Shown here in pieces: positions 1-8,607 of a stretch of 64,000 bases of DNA. Origin of the DNA: Aquilonibacter sp963820185 (GTDB taxonomy: Bacteria; Vulcanimicrobiota; Vulcanimicrobiia; Vulcanimicrobiales; Vulcanimicrobiaceae); contig CAWFYV010000003.1 in NCBI GenBank assembly GCA_963820185.1, positions 310,001 to 374,000 on the forward strand, in the 5' to 3' direction. Positions within the stretch are counted from its first letter, which is position 1. Each line of letters opens with the position of its first letter. The position numbers and the translations under genes were made by a program. The notes under the pieces were generated by a model. That model ran no database searches, had not been told where the DNA came from, and was given only the letters and a program-made list of their open reading frames with translations.

Positions 1-529
1 TGTAGGCCGGCAACTTGTAGCGCCACATCAGCAGCGGGACCGCGACGGTGCCGGCACCGAGGCCAAAGAGCGAGGAGAAAAATCCAACGATCGCACCCGC
101 GATGCCGAGTTCGAGGTTGCCGGCTTCGAGCGAGCGCGACGATTCGATTTCTGTATCAGACAGTTCCGCTCCACGTGCCGGCCGCAGCATGTTAAACGCG
201 ATAAAGATCAGCATCAGGCCGTAAAGCACATCGAACTGACCGCCGCCGACAAACCGGAGCGCGAAGACGCCGACTAGGCCGCCGGCGATACCGCCGAGAC
301 CGAGCGCGCGGCCAACGCGTACGTTGATGCGCTTCTTCTTACGCAGCGCGAACGACGCGACCGCAACGTTGACCCCGACCATGAAGAGCGAGGTCCCGGC
401 TACGGTCTGTGGGCTCAGGTGCCCAACGAGTCGCAGTACGGGGACGGTGATGAAACCGCCACCGAAGCCGACGAGGGCTCCGAAAAAGCTGGCAACGATG
501 CCCAATAAGATGGTGAGCGTCGGGATCAT
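1..529 (-). CDS. TauE/SafE-family sulfite exporter-like permease, partial at left edge
   Basis: The reverse strand reads a hydrophobic protein from ATG at 529 to the window edge without a stop, so the C-terminus is missing. The N-terminus has the glycine-rich first helix typical of TauE/SafE (GALVGFGGGF) followed by PVL and a TSLF segment. A second repeat (FFSSLFGLGAG-TVAVPLL) appears near the window edge, as expected for the duplicated fold. The family exports small organic or inorganic anions such as sulfite or sulfoacetate across the inner membrane; the substrate here cannot be told. A TTG two codons upstream is an alternative start. A second, diverged family member lies at 31897-32622. 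Confidence 0.85.
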   Translation of the reverse strand, partial: MIPTLTILLGIVASFFGALVGFGGGFITVPVLRLVGHLSPQTVAGTSLFMVGVNVAVASFALRKKKRINVRVGRALGLGGIAGGLVGVFALRFVGGGQFDVLYGLMLIFIAFNMLRPARGAELSDTEIESSRSLEAGNLELGIAGAIVGFFSSLFGLGAGTVAVPLLMWRYKLPAY

Positions 530-632
530 ACCCAAGTGTTCGGGTATGCGCGATTGGCGGGAGAGCCCGGCAAGCAAGCCCTGGGTTAAGTGAGTGTATC
601 CGGGATGTAAAACCGCGGCCAGCGATGGTCGC

Positions 633-866
633 CTAAACCCGGCGCGGTTCCCCCGCGCGATAGCGGTAGACGATGCGGCCTTTGGTTAAGTCATAGGGCG
701 AGACTTCCACGTCTACCGATCGCGGGCAGAATCTGATGTGGTGCCGGCGCAGACGGCCCGCGATGTGCGCGAGCACGGTGTGTCCGTTGTCAGCTCGACC
801 GAGAACATCGTGCTCGGAAAAACCGGTTCATGGTTCCAAAGAGCTCGAGAGGCGCTTCTTTGTTAT
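633..866 (-). CDS. infA: Translation initiation factor IF-1, broken by several single-base indels
   Basis: No single frame covers it, but joining frames gives a clear IF-1: STMFSVEL, then DNGHTVLAHIAGRLRRHHI, then VDVEVSPYDLTKGRIVYRYR. This is the OB-fold protein that binds the ribosomal A site during initiation. One base is missing just after the VEL codons (about 792). Three more are missing around 715-728, where FLPGDRV is expected but FCPRSV is read, which restores frame. At least one further indel lies in the N-terminal part near 820-855. The expected start near 866 reads ATA rather than ATG. IF-1 is essential, so sequencing error is likelier than a real pseudogene, unless another copy exists elsewhere. 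Confidence 0.8.
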
Positions 867-935
867 CTTGCGGCGACTTTACTTTTGGGGGCCGGGGCCG
901 GTGTTACGTTTACGAGCGATGATCGTGCTCCTTGT

Positions 936-2123
936 CTAGCGGCGCCGGCGGCGCTGGAAGGTTCTGCGGCGTACAGGTGGCGGTGTTTCGAGCGTCTTGC
1001 CGACCGAAGCGTCGCTCAAGCGATGCTCGGCCCGATCGATCCGCTTACCGATGGATCGTTCGATAGCTGCGAATAAATCGACTTCGTCCTGCGAGACAAA
1101 GGTTATCGCGTCGCCGGTCTTTTGGGCGCGGGCGGTCCGGCCGATGCGGTGAATGTAGTCTGCCGCCTCATTAGGGACATCGTAGTTGATGACGTGCCCG
1201 AGGTCGGCAATATCGATTCCGCGCGCGGCCACGTCCGTCGCGACGAGAACCCGATAGCGTCCCTTTTTAAAGGCTTCGAGCGCGCGTGTCCGCTGCGCCT
1301 GCGACCGGTCGCCGTGAATTCGTTCCGCGATGACGTTGTGCCGCGAGAGCACGCCTGCCAAGCGCTCGGCGCGATGTTTCGTGCGGGTAAACACGAGCGC
1401 GCTGAAGATCGTGTTGTCCGCGAGCAGATCGACCAGCAAGTCGGTTTTTTTATGTTGATCTACCGCATAGACCGTTTGCGTTACCGATTCGACCGGCAAT
1501 GAGGTGGGAGCTAAATTGATGCGCACCGGATCGGAAAGCAACTCGTTGGCAAGCGCTCCCGCCGTGCCCGCCAGCGTCGCGGAGAAAAACAATGTTTGTT
1601 TGCGATTGGGGAGTTTGCCGACGATACGACGCACGGTAGGCAGAAAACCCATGTCCAACATGCGATCGGCTTCATCGAGTACGAGGATGCTGACGCCACT
1701 TCAAGCGCGCCTCACCCTGTGCGATCAAATCGATCAGGCGACCCGGCGTCGCAACGATGATTTCATGTTTGTTGCGAAACGCCTGAATTTGCGGCGCCAT
1801 ACCAACGCCGCCATAGACGGCGGAGATGCGGATCTTCGTGTGCTTTCCAAGGGCGCGCAGATGTTCGGTGATCTGCTGTGCGAGCTCGCGGGTCGGCGCC
1901 AAAATGAGGGCCTGCGTGCCCGCAGTCGGCGCTTTTAGCACCGCTTCGGAAGCGGTAAGCCGAAGGCGGCCGATTTCCCACTGCCGGTTTCCGCAGTCGC
2001 TAAAACGTCATGACCCGCCAGACAAGGCGGGATTGACATACGCTGGACGGGCGTTGGCGATTCAAAGCCGAGCTCGCGGATACCCGGAGCACGCTGGGAC
2101 TAAGTCCGAAGTCGGAAAATGTA
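936..2123 (-). CDS. DEAD-box ATP-dependent RNA helicase, RhlE-like, frameshifted
   Basis: The order of motifs is that of an RhlE-type helicase core: N-terminal TFSDFGLS, the Q motif (GFESPTPVQ), Walker A ATAETGSGKS, PTRELAQQ, TPGRLIDL, the DEAD box (VLDEADRMLDMGF), SAT (FFSAT), then the second RecA domain with ARGIDI and HRIGRTAR. It ends in a short arginine-rich tail. Three single-base shifts are needed, near 2065, 1945 and 1690. The longest intact piece (936-1661) begins just after the DEAD box. No ATG is visible at the expected N-terminus around 2123, so the start is approximate. The expected role is RNA unwinding in ribosome assembly or cold adaptation. infA follows on the same strand about 70 bp downstream. 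Confidence 0.8.
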
Positions 2124-2268
2124 GATGTAGAAATGTAAAGGGATCTTTCGTTAAAGTGGGCGCTACCTTACGACCACTCGAAAGACCGCGCTTGGGGCCT
2201 TCAGTATCTCATGAAAACGCTCTGGACGCAAACGGCTGTCTGCGGACGCCCGAAAATGGGGTACTCCT

Positions 2269-2577
2269 TTAGTCGGAACGATCGATCTCAAACTGATCCT
2301 CAAGCTGTTCCGGCTTGTCGCGCATACTCAGCCCAAGTGCGCAATGATACTCTTCGTTCCGTGCAAGCGCGGCTTCGATATCGTCGCGGACACCCTCGTC
2401 GCTGAGCAGGCGCCGAATGCGCTCACGACTCTCCCGCAGTGCTTTTGCATGCGCCTCCAACACCTCGCCGGGGACATCCGGTGCATCGAGCGGACGGCTT
2501 AACCACGCCTCCATTGCCTCGTATGCGCCGTTGCCTTGACGTTCCGCATCGGCCAACTCGTCCTTATACGCGCTCAT
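2269..2577 (-). CDS. Hypothetical acidic protein, 102 aa
   Basis: I do not recognise a family. The reading frame extends upstream to 2703, but that stretch overlaps the end of the next gene, so the start was placed at the internal ATG (MSAYKDELADAERQ). The protein is soluble, charged and rich in Glu, Ala and Arg, with likely helices in EVLEAHAKALRESRERIRRL and an acidic C-terminus. It sits 13 bp downstream of another unknown gene on the same strand, suggesting co-transcription. Confidence 0.5.
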   Translation of the reverse strand: MSAYKDELADAERQGNGAYEAMEAWLSRPLDAPDVPGEVLEAHAKALRESRERIRRLLSDEGVRDDIEAALARNEEYHCALGLSMRDKPEQLEDQFEIDRSD

Positions 2578-2590
2578 GGTTAAGATTCGA

Positions 2591-3048
2591 TTATCCGTTT
2601 TTGATGCGTTCGCTTCGCAGCGTAGTCGTTGCGCCGGTTTGCTGGCTCTGATTATAGCCAAGCTTCGGGCGGCGCGTGATGACAACCGCAAAGAGTTTGC
2701 CATCGACGGTCTCGTCGGTCACGCCCTCCACGATGAGATTCGAATCATGGATTCTCGCGCGCGCCGACGCCATAAAGCGCCGCCCGGCGCCCTTAGCCAT
2801 CCCCGCAAGTTGCTCGATGAGATCGAGGCGCCTCGCCGCGCTTTCGCCCGAGAACAGGCACAGCTCAGTTCCCTTCGCAGCAGAACGCGTACGCACGGCA
2901 GCCGCGGGTTGCGTGACCTTGCCATCGCGGATAAGCACCGATTCGCCGGTGCACGTTCGCAGCGCGGCGAGAACATCGGGCCAACTGATGCCTGGGACGA
3001 TCGTGTGTGCATTGCGTTCACAATTCTGCCTCGCAACGCCGCGCTCAT
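2591..3048 (-). CDS. Hypothetical protein following the TetR gene, with a probable early frameshift
   Basis: The downstream frame (about 3015 to 2591) encodes a basic, soluble protein with segments such as SWPDVLAALRTCTGESVLIRDGK and VDGKLFAVVITRR; no family is recognised. An ATG at 3048 overlaps the TGA of the TetR gene (ATGA), the usual sign of translational coupling. It reaches this frame only if the CA-repeat near 3012 carries an indel. I therefore place the start at 3048 with one suspected error. If that is wrong, the N-terminus is undefined. Confidence 0.4.
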
Positions 3049-3617
3049 TTGCGCGCGCGGCCCGCTGCAACGAGTGCGCGGGAGGCTGCGAGCAGCATGG
3101 GCACGGCTTCGTCGGCGGCAATCACGTGCGAACTGACGAAGGCGCCATTCACCAGTAGTAGCAATTGCGCGGCGAGATCGTTGGGATGCCGGACGCCTAA
3201 GCGATCGGCGATATCGTTGAGCCTCCTGCGCAGTTCTTGCTTGTGGGAGGTCGCGACGCGGCGCGCCGGGTGGTCCGCATCCGAGAATTCCGCAGCGATG
3301 TTCAGCTGCGGGCAGCCGCGATAGTTTTTCCGGCCAATCCGCTCGCCAATCCACTGCATGTGCGCATCGAGTTCCGCCTGCGCGTCAGAGCGATGGCGTT
3401 GCGCGACGCTGTCCCACTGCTGCCAAAACTGCTCGTCTTCGCGCTCGAGAAACGCCGCGATCAGATCGTCCTTTGTACGGAAGTGCCGGTACAGGCTCGT
3501 CTTGGCGACCCCCGCTCGCTCGACCACGAGATCGACACCGACTGCGTGCGCCCCCTCTCGATAGAACAAGTCCGACGCCGTTGCGAGGATGCGCTCCCGC
3601 AGTTCATCTCCAGCCAT
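3045..3617 (-). CDS. TetR-family transcriptional regulator (LmrA/YxaF-like type)
   Basis: This 190-residue protein has a canonical N-terminal helix-turn-helix (ERILATASDLFYREGAHAVGVD followed by GVAKTSLYRHFRTKDDLI). Its ligand-binding domain contains GCPQLNIAAEF and HPARR, the pattern of the LmrA/YxaF-like subgroup. The first in-frame ATG at 3626 lies inside the predicted -10 box, so the ATG at 3617 is chosen; it falls about 7 nt after TATCAT and would give a leaderless mRNA. The gene diverges from a reductase gene and shares a palindromic operator with it. It probably represses itself and that neighbour and is released by a small aromatic or lipophilic ligand (inference). Confidence 0.9.
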   Translation of the reverse strand: MAGDELRERILATASDLFYREGAHAVGVDLVVERAGVAKTSLYRHFRTKDDLIAAFLEREDEQFWQQWDSVAQRHRSDAQAELDAHMQWIGERIGRKNYRGCPQLNIAAEFSDADHPARRVATSHKQELRRRLNDIADRLGVRHPNDLAAQLLLLVNGAFVSSHVIAADEAVPMLLAASRALVAAGRARK

Positions 3618-3619
3618 AC

Positions 3620-3653
3620 TTGACATGATACAGACCTGTCTGTTCTAATGCAA
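3620..3653. promoter_or_regulatory. Overlapping divergent promoters with one TetR operator palindrome
   Basis: The perfect inverted repeat ACAGAC-CT-GTCTGT lies at 3630-3643. Rightward promoter: TTGACA at 3620-3625, 18 bp, TCTAAT at 3644-3649, which puts transcription start at or next to the ATG at 3657. Leftward promoter: TTGCAT (3653-3648), 17 bp, TATCAT (3630-3625), which puts start next to the tetR ATG at 3617. The palindrome sits in the spacers of both promoters, so one bound repressor dimer would block both. Both genes appear leaderless, and no Shine-Dalgarno fits. Confidence 0.7.
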
Positions 3654-3656
3654 GCC

Positions 3657-4650
3657 ATGAGAGTCGCAGTCTATGGGGCTGCGGGCCATACGGCCCGCTT
3701 CGTGGTCGGAGAGCTGCTGCGTCGCGGCCACACGCCGATCGCAATCGGCCGGGACAACTCGAAAATGCCGGAGATGCGGGTCGCGCGGGTCGACGACGCG
3801 GAGGCACTCGACCGCGCGCTGCGCGGCGCCGACGCGATAATCAATTGCGCGGGCCCTTTTCTCGACACTGCAGCGCCGCTCATCGAGGCTGCGCTGCGCG
3901 GCCGCATACACTACTTCGATGTGACCGCCGAACAAGGCAGTGCACGTTCGACGTTCGAGCGCTTCGATGCGCCGGCGCGCGAGCGAGGCATCGTTGTTGT
4001 TCCCGCGGCCGGGTTTTATGGCGGCCTGGGCGATCTCTTAGCCACTGCCGCGATGCACGGCTGGACGCGGGCAGATCGCATCGACATCGCGATTGCGCTA
4101 GACAGCTGGTGGCCGACACGCGGCACCCGGAACACGGGGGCGCGAAATACCGCGGCCGCGACTCGTGCTTTCCGATGGAAAGCTCACACAAATCGAGCCA
4201 TCCGCACCCGCGGCGTGGAATTTTCTGCAACTGTTTGGAACGCAAGATGTTATCGAGGTGCCGCTCACCGAGACGATTCTGATTGCGCGTCACTTGGACG
4301 TGTGCGAGATGCACAACTACATCAATGAAGCGCCGCTACAAGACCTTCGCGATCCCGCAACGCCCGCGCCCGTTGCCGTGGACGAATACGGCCGCTCCGA
4401 CCAGCGCTTTCTAATCGACGTGCTCGCTCGAAACGGCGACGAAGAGCATCGCGCCACGGCGAGCGGCCGCGACATTTACGCGGTCACAGCGCCGATCGTG
4501 GTCGAAGCCGTCGAACGCGTGTGCGAACGTTCTTACGATTGCGGAGCGTTCGCGCTCGGTGAACTGGTCGACGCCTCGGAGTTTCTTGCGGCCCTCGTAC
4601 GGACGAGCGCCATCGCGATCGAGTCACGGGCCCCGACCGTTAGACGCTAG
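3657..4650 (+). CDS. Saccharopine-dehydrogenase-like NAD(P)-binding reductase, one frameshift
   Basis: The N-terminus is a Rossmann fold (MRVAVYGAAGHTARFVVGELL). It is followed by the domain pattern of saccharopine dehydrogenase/trans-acting enoyl reductase-like proteins: ADAIINCAGPF, YFDVTAEQ, and the conserved VVPAAGFYGGLGDLL. The frame is lost near 4165 and continues one base away to TAG at 4648-4650, where the C-terminal part contains GRDIYAVTAPIVVEAVERV. Such proteins reduce or isomerise diverse substrates, so the substrate cannot be assigned. The start at 3657 rather than 3648 is chosen because the -10 box overlaps 3648. Transcribed divergently from its presumed TetR regulator. Confidence 0.75.
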
Positions 4651-4657
4651 TCGCCGT

Positions 4658-5354
4658 ATGAAGGCAGCGTTCTATGGGCGTATCGTCTTTGGTGCGTCGG
4701 CGGCGCTCTCCGGCGTTGTATCACTACTACGGCACGACGCCGCAATGTGGCAGCGCTTGCTCGCGATCGCTCTTATCGTCGGTGGCCTGGCAATGCTGTA
4801 TCCGCGAACCTTGCGGTTCGCGTCGGTCGTTCTCGGCGTCGCCTACGGAGTGTTCACGCTGGCGTGCGTTCCCGGTATGATCGCGGCGCCATCTACGCCG
4901 CTCCCATATGTGAACTTCTTCGAACAACTCTCTATCGTATGCGGCGCGCTCGCAGTTTACGCGGCGACCGAAACGATTGCAGCTCAGGCGTCAACGCTTG
5001 GCCGGGCCGGGCGGCTTGCGCTGGGTGTCTGCACGATTTCGTTCGCGTGGGCGCAAGTCGTCTATATTCAATACACGGCGAGTTTGGTTCCGGCGTGAAT
5101 CCCGCCGAGTCAAATGTTTTGGACGATCCTCACGACGGTCGCGTTCGGACTCGCGGCGGTCGCAATCCTCATCAACTACCGGGCACGTCTTGCTATGCGC
5201 ATGATGGCCCTGATGTTGGCACTGTTCGGCATGCTGGTATGGGTCCCGCGAATCGTTGCTCACCCAGAGAAACTCTCCAATTGGACCGAAATCAGCTCGA
5301 ATTATCTGATGACGGCGGCTTTCCTGGCTCGTAGCTGACCTGAGAGCGTTCTAA
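4658..5354 (+). CDS. Conserved multi-pass membrane protein, with an internal stop and a 3' frameshift
   Basis: A hydrophobic protein with about six predicted helices begins at ATG 4658, 7 bp after the reductase gene. The frame meets TGA at 5096-5098, but the next codons in the same frame continue a plausible protein (IPPSQMFWTILTTVAFGLAA). The stop most likely replaces a TGG tryptophan in a VPAWIPPSQ motif. Near 5333 a further 1-bp insertion seems present, because the alternative frame ends FLAVADLRAF with TAA at 5352-5354. The layout resembles DoxX-like membrane proteins, but I cannot assign a function. Convergent with the TPR gene, overlapping it by 4 bp. Confidence 0.55.
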
Positions 5355-6841
5355 TGGCTGCCGCTCAGCGCCGCGAGCGCCTGCTGAGCCTTGGGCGAAC
5401 GCGGGCTCGCGGCAAGTTCGGCTTGCAGCGCTGCGCGCGCAACATCGGTCTGACCTAAGGCGGTCGCAAGGTTCGCAAGTGCCATATGCGGCGAGTAATA
5501 GTAGAGCGCCGGGAATTCCGCGCCGTCGTTCAGCGTTGTGGCCACTCGTGAGGCTTCGCTGAGCTTTTTCATGGCAGTTGCGTTGTCATGACGCACGATC
5601 GCGATCTCTCCCTCGAGCACCAAGCGCATCGTTGTAACGAGCGCGGTCTGCGACGGCGGGTCGGCCGGGGGCGACGGCATTTCTTCGAGCGCCGCTTGCG
5701 CCTGCGCAGCGTCCCCAAGCTTCGCGAAGGCAAGCCCTCGCGCAAATGTCAACACGCTATCCGGGGCGCTCGCGTGCGGAAGCGTCACAACATCCTGCCA
5801 GCGCTGGGCGACAACGTACTGCTTTGCCATAAGATCGTTGTTGTTCTCGCGCTGCGCAACCGCGACAGATTCGGCGATGTGCCCGGTTTGCACCATCGCA
5901 TAGACCTCGAAGCTCACGTTGTGGTTGTGATAGTACCGGTTTGCGCTGTAGTATCCGGGGTGGCAGCAGTCGATCTCGGCGAAATCCATCGCGACCGATC
6001 GCGTCCCCGCGTCGAGCGCCTCGTCGTACATGCCGACATCGAAGAACGTGTGCCCAGCCATGTGGGTGAGATGCGAATCTTGGAGTGGCAAGCCAAAGGA
6101 TGCAAGCTGCTTTGCAGCATCGACGGCGACGGCCGAGTTTCCAGCCATCTGCGCCGTGTGAATATAGAAATGCAGCAACCCCACGTGTTTGGGGAACGTG
6201 GCCAAATATGTCTGAAACACCGGAAGTAGCTGCGCCAATCCCGCGCGATACGTGGCGCGCTTATCGGGTGACATCCTTTCGTATGCATACCAGTCAGCGC
6301 CGACGAGCACGTACAGCGCAGCTTCCAAGTACAATGTTGCGGCATCGGGATCGCTGGGGTTGGCTACTGCAATCTCGTGCAGCGCGTCGCGATACGCCGG
6401 CAAGAGTGTCTCCGGTTTAGCTTTGGCCGGCGCGTCGAACCGTGCCGACGCGGCGTCAATAAACGCGCGGTCTTCGGGGGTAGCGTATTGTTCGAGCGCC
6501 ACCGCGCGCCGAATAGCCGAGCGCGCCTGCGCGTTGCGATCGTCGGTAGCGGGAACGTTGAGATTCGGAGCATTGCTCAACGCAATGCCCCAATACGCCA
6601 TCGCGAGATGCGTATCTATGTCCGCCGCGGTGTAAAACTCGTGCTGCGCCGCTTCGGGATTGTAGGCATAGTAGTCGAGCAAGCCTTGGTCAAATGCAGC
6701 CTGCGCCGCAGCGTTGCTCGAAACGGCGTGGTGAATCACCGCCGGCGGGCGCGTTGGATTGGGCGCAACGCCGGTCAACGCGACGCTCAAGGCCACGGCA
6801 AAAACGACACGAGTCTTCAAAGACGCGAGATTTAGGCGCAT
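5351..6841 (-). CDS. Secreted TPR-repeat protein, 496 aa
   Basis: An N-terminal signal peptide (residues 1 to about 26, VVFAVALSVALTGVAP) is followed by helical repeats of TPR type, for example AAFDQGLLDYYAYNPEAAQH, LAMAYWGIALSNAPN and, near the C-terminus, LANLATALGQTDVARAAL. The middle carries an unusual Tyr/His-rich stretch (CCHPGYYSANRYYHNHN) and HMAGHTFFDVGMYDEA, seen in a family of bacterial TPR proteins of unknown role. It probably acts in the periplasm as a scaffold. Intact reading frame. Convergent with the preceding membrane-protein gene. Confidence 0.75.
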   Translation of the reverse strand: MRLNLASLKTRVVFAVALSVALTGVAPNPTRPPAVIHHAVSSNAAAQAAFDQGLLDYYAYNPEAAQHEFYTAADIDTHLAMAYWGIALSNAPNLNVPATDDRNAQARSAIRRAVALEQYATPEDRAFIDAASARFDAPAKAKPETLLPAYRDALHEIAVANPSDPDAATLYLEAALYVLVGADWYAYERMSPDKRATYRAGLAQLLPVFQTYLATFPKHVGLLHFYIHTAQMAGNSAVAVDAAKQLASFGLPLQDSHLTHMAGHTFFDVGMYDEALDAGTRSVAMDFAEIDCCHPGYYSANRYYHNHNVSFEVYAMVQTGHIAESVAVAQRENNNDLMAKQYVVAQRWQDVVTLPHASAPDSVLTFARGLAFAKLGDAAQAQAALEEMPSPPADPPSQTALVTTMRLVLEGEIAIVRHDNATAMKKLSEASRVATTLNDGAEFPALYYYSPHMALANLATALGQTDVARAALQAELAASPRSPKAQQALAALSGSH

Positions 6842-6884
6842 GAAGTCCGATTCGCACTTCGCCCAACTTTGCCTTGAGGAGCCA

Positions 6885-7670
6885 TCACATAGGGTGCGGC
6901 TTTAGGGGCCGCACCGGCACGGAGATGTCGCAAACCGAGAAGTCCGCACCGTGCGCGCGTCGCGCTGCTGCAACGAGTTGATCGAATTCCGCGGAGTGTG
7001 TGTCGAGCACCTCGATGGACGGTCGGTCCGATGAAGGAAGATCGCTCAGCACGCGCACGCGCAACATGCGGTCGGGGCGTTTTGGTGGCACGCCGACCGC
7101 GGCCGCCCGAACGACGTCTAGACCGACGAGAATGCGTCCAACGACCGTATAATCGTGATCGAAATTTCGCGTGGTGCCGCGCATGAAGAAAATCTCGGCG
7201 TTTGCCGAATCCACGTCGCGTTCGCGTCCCATGCCCATGACGCCGTCACAATACGCGCCCCACACCCTCGGTGTGCCGGTTGTGTAGGACGCCCCGACGG
7301 GAATGACCCCGAGAAAACCCTCCGGCGCAAGACCGCCGCGCACGAAGCGAAGCTGACTCGCTGGAATGTTAGCGGAAAATTCAGCCTGTAAGTCGGGCAG
7401 CGCAGAGCGATCGCCATCGTGATTGTGCGGATCGCCGGTCTGTACGAAGTTGAATCCGGGCTTGTCGACCACGCGCCACATCTGGAGTCCGTCGTAGACA
7501 TGCATGCGAGCGAGGCGTTTCACGCGTTCGACCGCACGCGGCGCGAGCCGAGGCTCCAGTTCGACGACGATACGACCTTTCGTCGTATCAACGACGAGCG
7601 CATCAGCCGGGTCGATTGGGCGCCAGGCGCTCAGTGCGACGCCGAGGATTAGTACGGCAGCAAGATGCAT
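6885..7670 (-). CDS. Cyclophilin-type peptidyl-prolyl cis-trans isomerase, exported
   Basis: The 261-residue protein starts with a hydrophobic export signal (LAAVLILGVALSAW). It contains the cyclophilin core: TTKGRIVVELEPRLAPRAVERVKRLA, YDGLQMWRVV, FNFVQTGDPH and YTVVGRILVGLDVVRA, which correspond to the usual KG-x-I, FHRVI, GxxxQGGD and GxV positions. Phe and Gln of the catalytic region are present, while the classical FHR is MWR, so activity is probable but altered. It would fold proteins outside the cytoplasm. It starts 6 bp after the aldo/keto reductase stop, so the two are likely one transcript. Confidence 0.8.
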   Translation of the reverse strand: MHLAAVLILGVALSAWRPIDPADALVVDTTKGRIVVELEPRLAPRAVERVKRLARMHVYDGLQMWRVVDKPGFNFVQTGDPHNHDGDRSALPDLQAEFSANIPASQLRFVRGGLAPEGFLGVIPVGASYTTGTPRVWGAYCDGVMGMGRERDVDSANAEIFFMRGTTRNFDHDYTVVGRILVGLDVVRAAAVGVPPKRPDRMLRVRVLSDLPSSDRPSIEVLDTHSAEFDQLVAAARRAHGADFSVCDISVPVRPLKPHPM

Positions 7671-7676
7671 GACGTC

Positions 7677-8543
7677 TTACGCGATCGCGTTCAGCTCGAT
7701 GAGATCGTCTGCCGACAGCGTCAACTGCGCCGCGGCCACGTTTTCGCGGAGGTGCGCGATCGACGATGTTCCTGGAATGAGCAGCACGTTAGGCGACCGC
7801 TGGAGGAGCCACGCGACCGCGATCGCCTGCGAGGATACGCGACGCCTCGACGCGACCGCATCGAGCGCGTGCGATTGCAGCGGCGTGAAGCCGCCGAGCG
7901 GAAAGTACGGTACGTAGGCGATTCCCTGCTCAGCCAGCGCGTCGATCAACGCATCGTCCTCGCGGTTGGCGACATTGTAGAAGTTCTGCACACAAACGAC
8001 CGGCGCGATCGCCTGTGCTTCGGTGACTTGGTCAGACGTGACGGTGCTCACGCCAAGATGGCGGATGAGCCCTTCGCGCCGCATCTCTGCTAGCGCCCCG
8101 AATGCTTCGGCGATCGAGCCGGGCTCCGGCCGATCCAGTCCGCCGACGCGTAGGTTCACGACGTCGAGAACTCCGAGCCCAAGGTTGCGCAGGTTGTCGT
8201 GCACTGCCGAGCGCAATTCTGCAGGCGTGCGTGCCTGCGGCCATCCGCCGCGTTCGTCGCGCCGTGCACCGACCTTCGTAACGATGTGTAAGTCCGCGGG
8301 GTACGGATGCAGCGCCTCCTTGATGATTTGATTCGTGATATGTGGGCCGTAGTAGTCGCTCGTGTCGATGTGCGTGATACCAAGCGTAACCGCTTCGCGC
8401 AGCACGGCGATCGCAGCGTCGCGGTCTGCAGGAGGACCGAACACATGTGGCCCGGCGAGTTGCATCGCGCCGTAGCCCATGCGCGACACGGCGAGCTCGC
8501 CCGCCATTACGAAGCTGCCGCCCGGAATACTCTTTTGCTGCAT
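7677..8543 (-). CDS. Aldo/keto reductase family oxidoreductase
   Basis: A 288-residue (alpha/beta)8 AKR. Catalytic-tetrad positions are visible as Asp and Tyr in HIDTSDYYGPH and Lys in HIVTKVG; the usual His is replaced in the VVNLRVGG region. The cofactor end is present as LIPGTSSIAHLRENVAAAQLTL, the standard NADP(H)-binding signature. The frame extends to 8666, but ATG 8543 (MQQKSIPGGSFVMAGELAVSRMGYG) matches family starts. Substrate unknown. Upstream partner of the cyclophilin gene and divergent from the porin-like gene. Confidence 0.85.
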   Translation of the reverse strand: MQQKSIPGGSFVMAGELAVSRMGYGAMQLAGPHVFGPPADRDAAIAVLREAVTLGITHIDTSDYYGPHITNQIIKEALHPYPADLHIVTKVGARRDERGGWPQARTPAELRSAVHDNLRNLGLGVLDVVNLRVGGLDRPEPGSIAEAFGALAEMRREGLIRHLGVSTVTSDQVTEAQAIAPVVCVQNFYNVANREDDALIDALAEQGIAYVPYFPLGGFTPLQSHALDAVASRRRVSSQAIAVAWLLQRSPNVLLIPGTSSIAHLRENVAAAQLTLSADDLIELNAIA

Positions 8544-8607
8544 GCACGTATCATCCCACAGAAACTGGCGCGCATGCAAAGGCCGGCTATCCGACGAAGA
8601 TCGCCGG

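Noticed and set aside
5096..5098. UGA recoding as tryptophan in this lineage
   Set aside because: Other genes end normally with TGA and TGG is frequent; a single event fits a mutation or an error.
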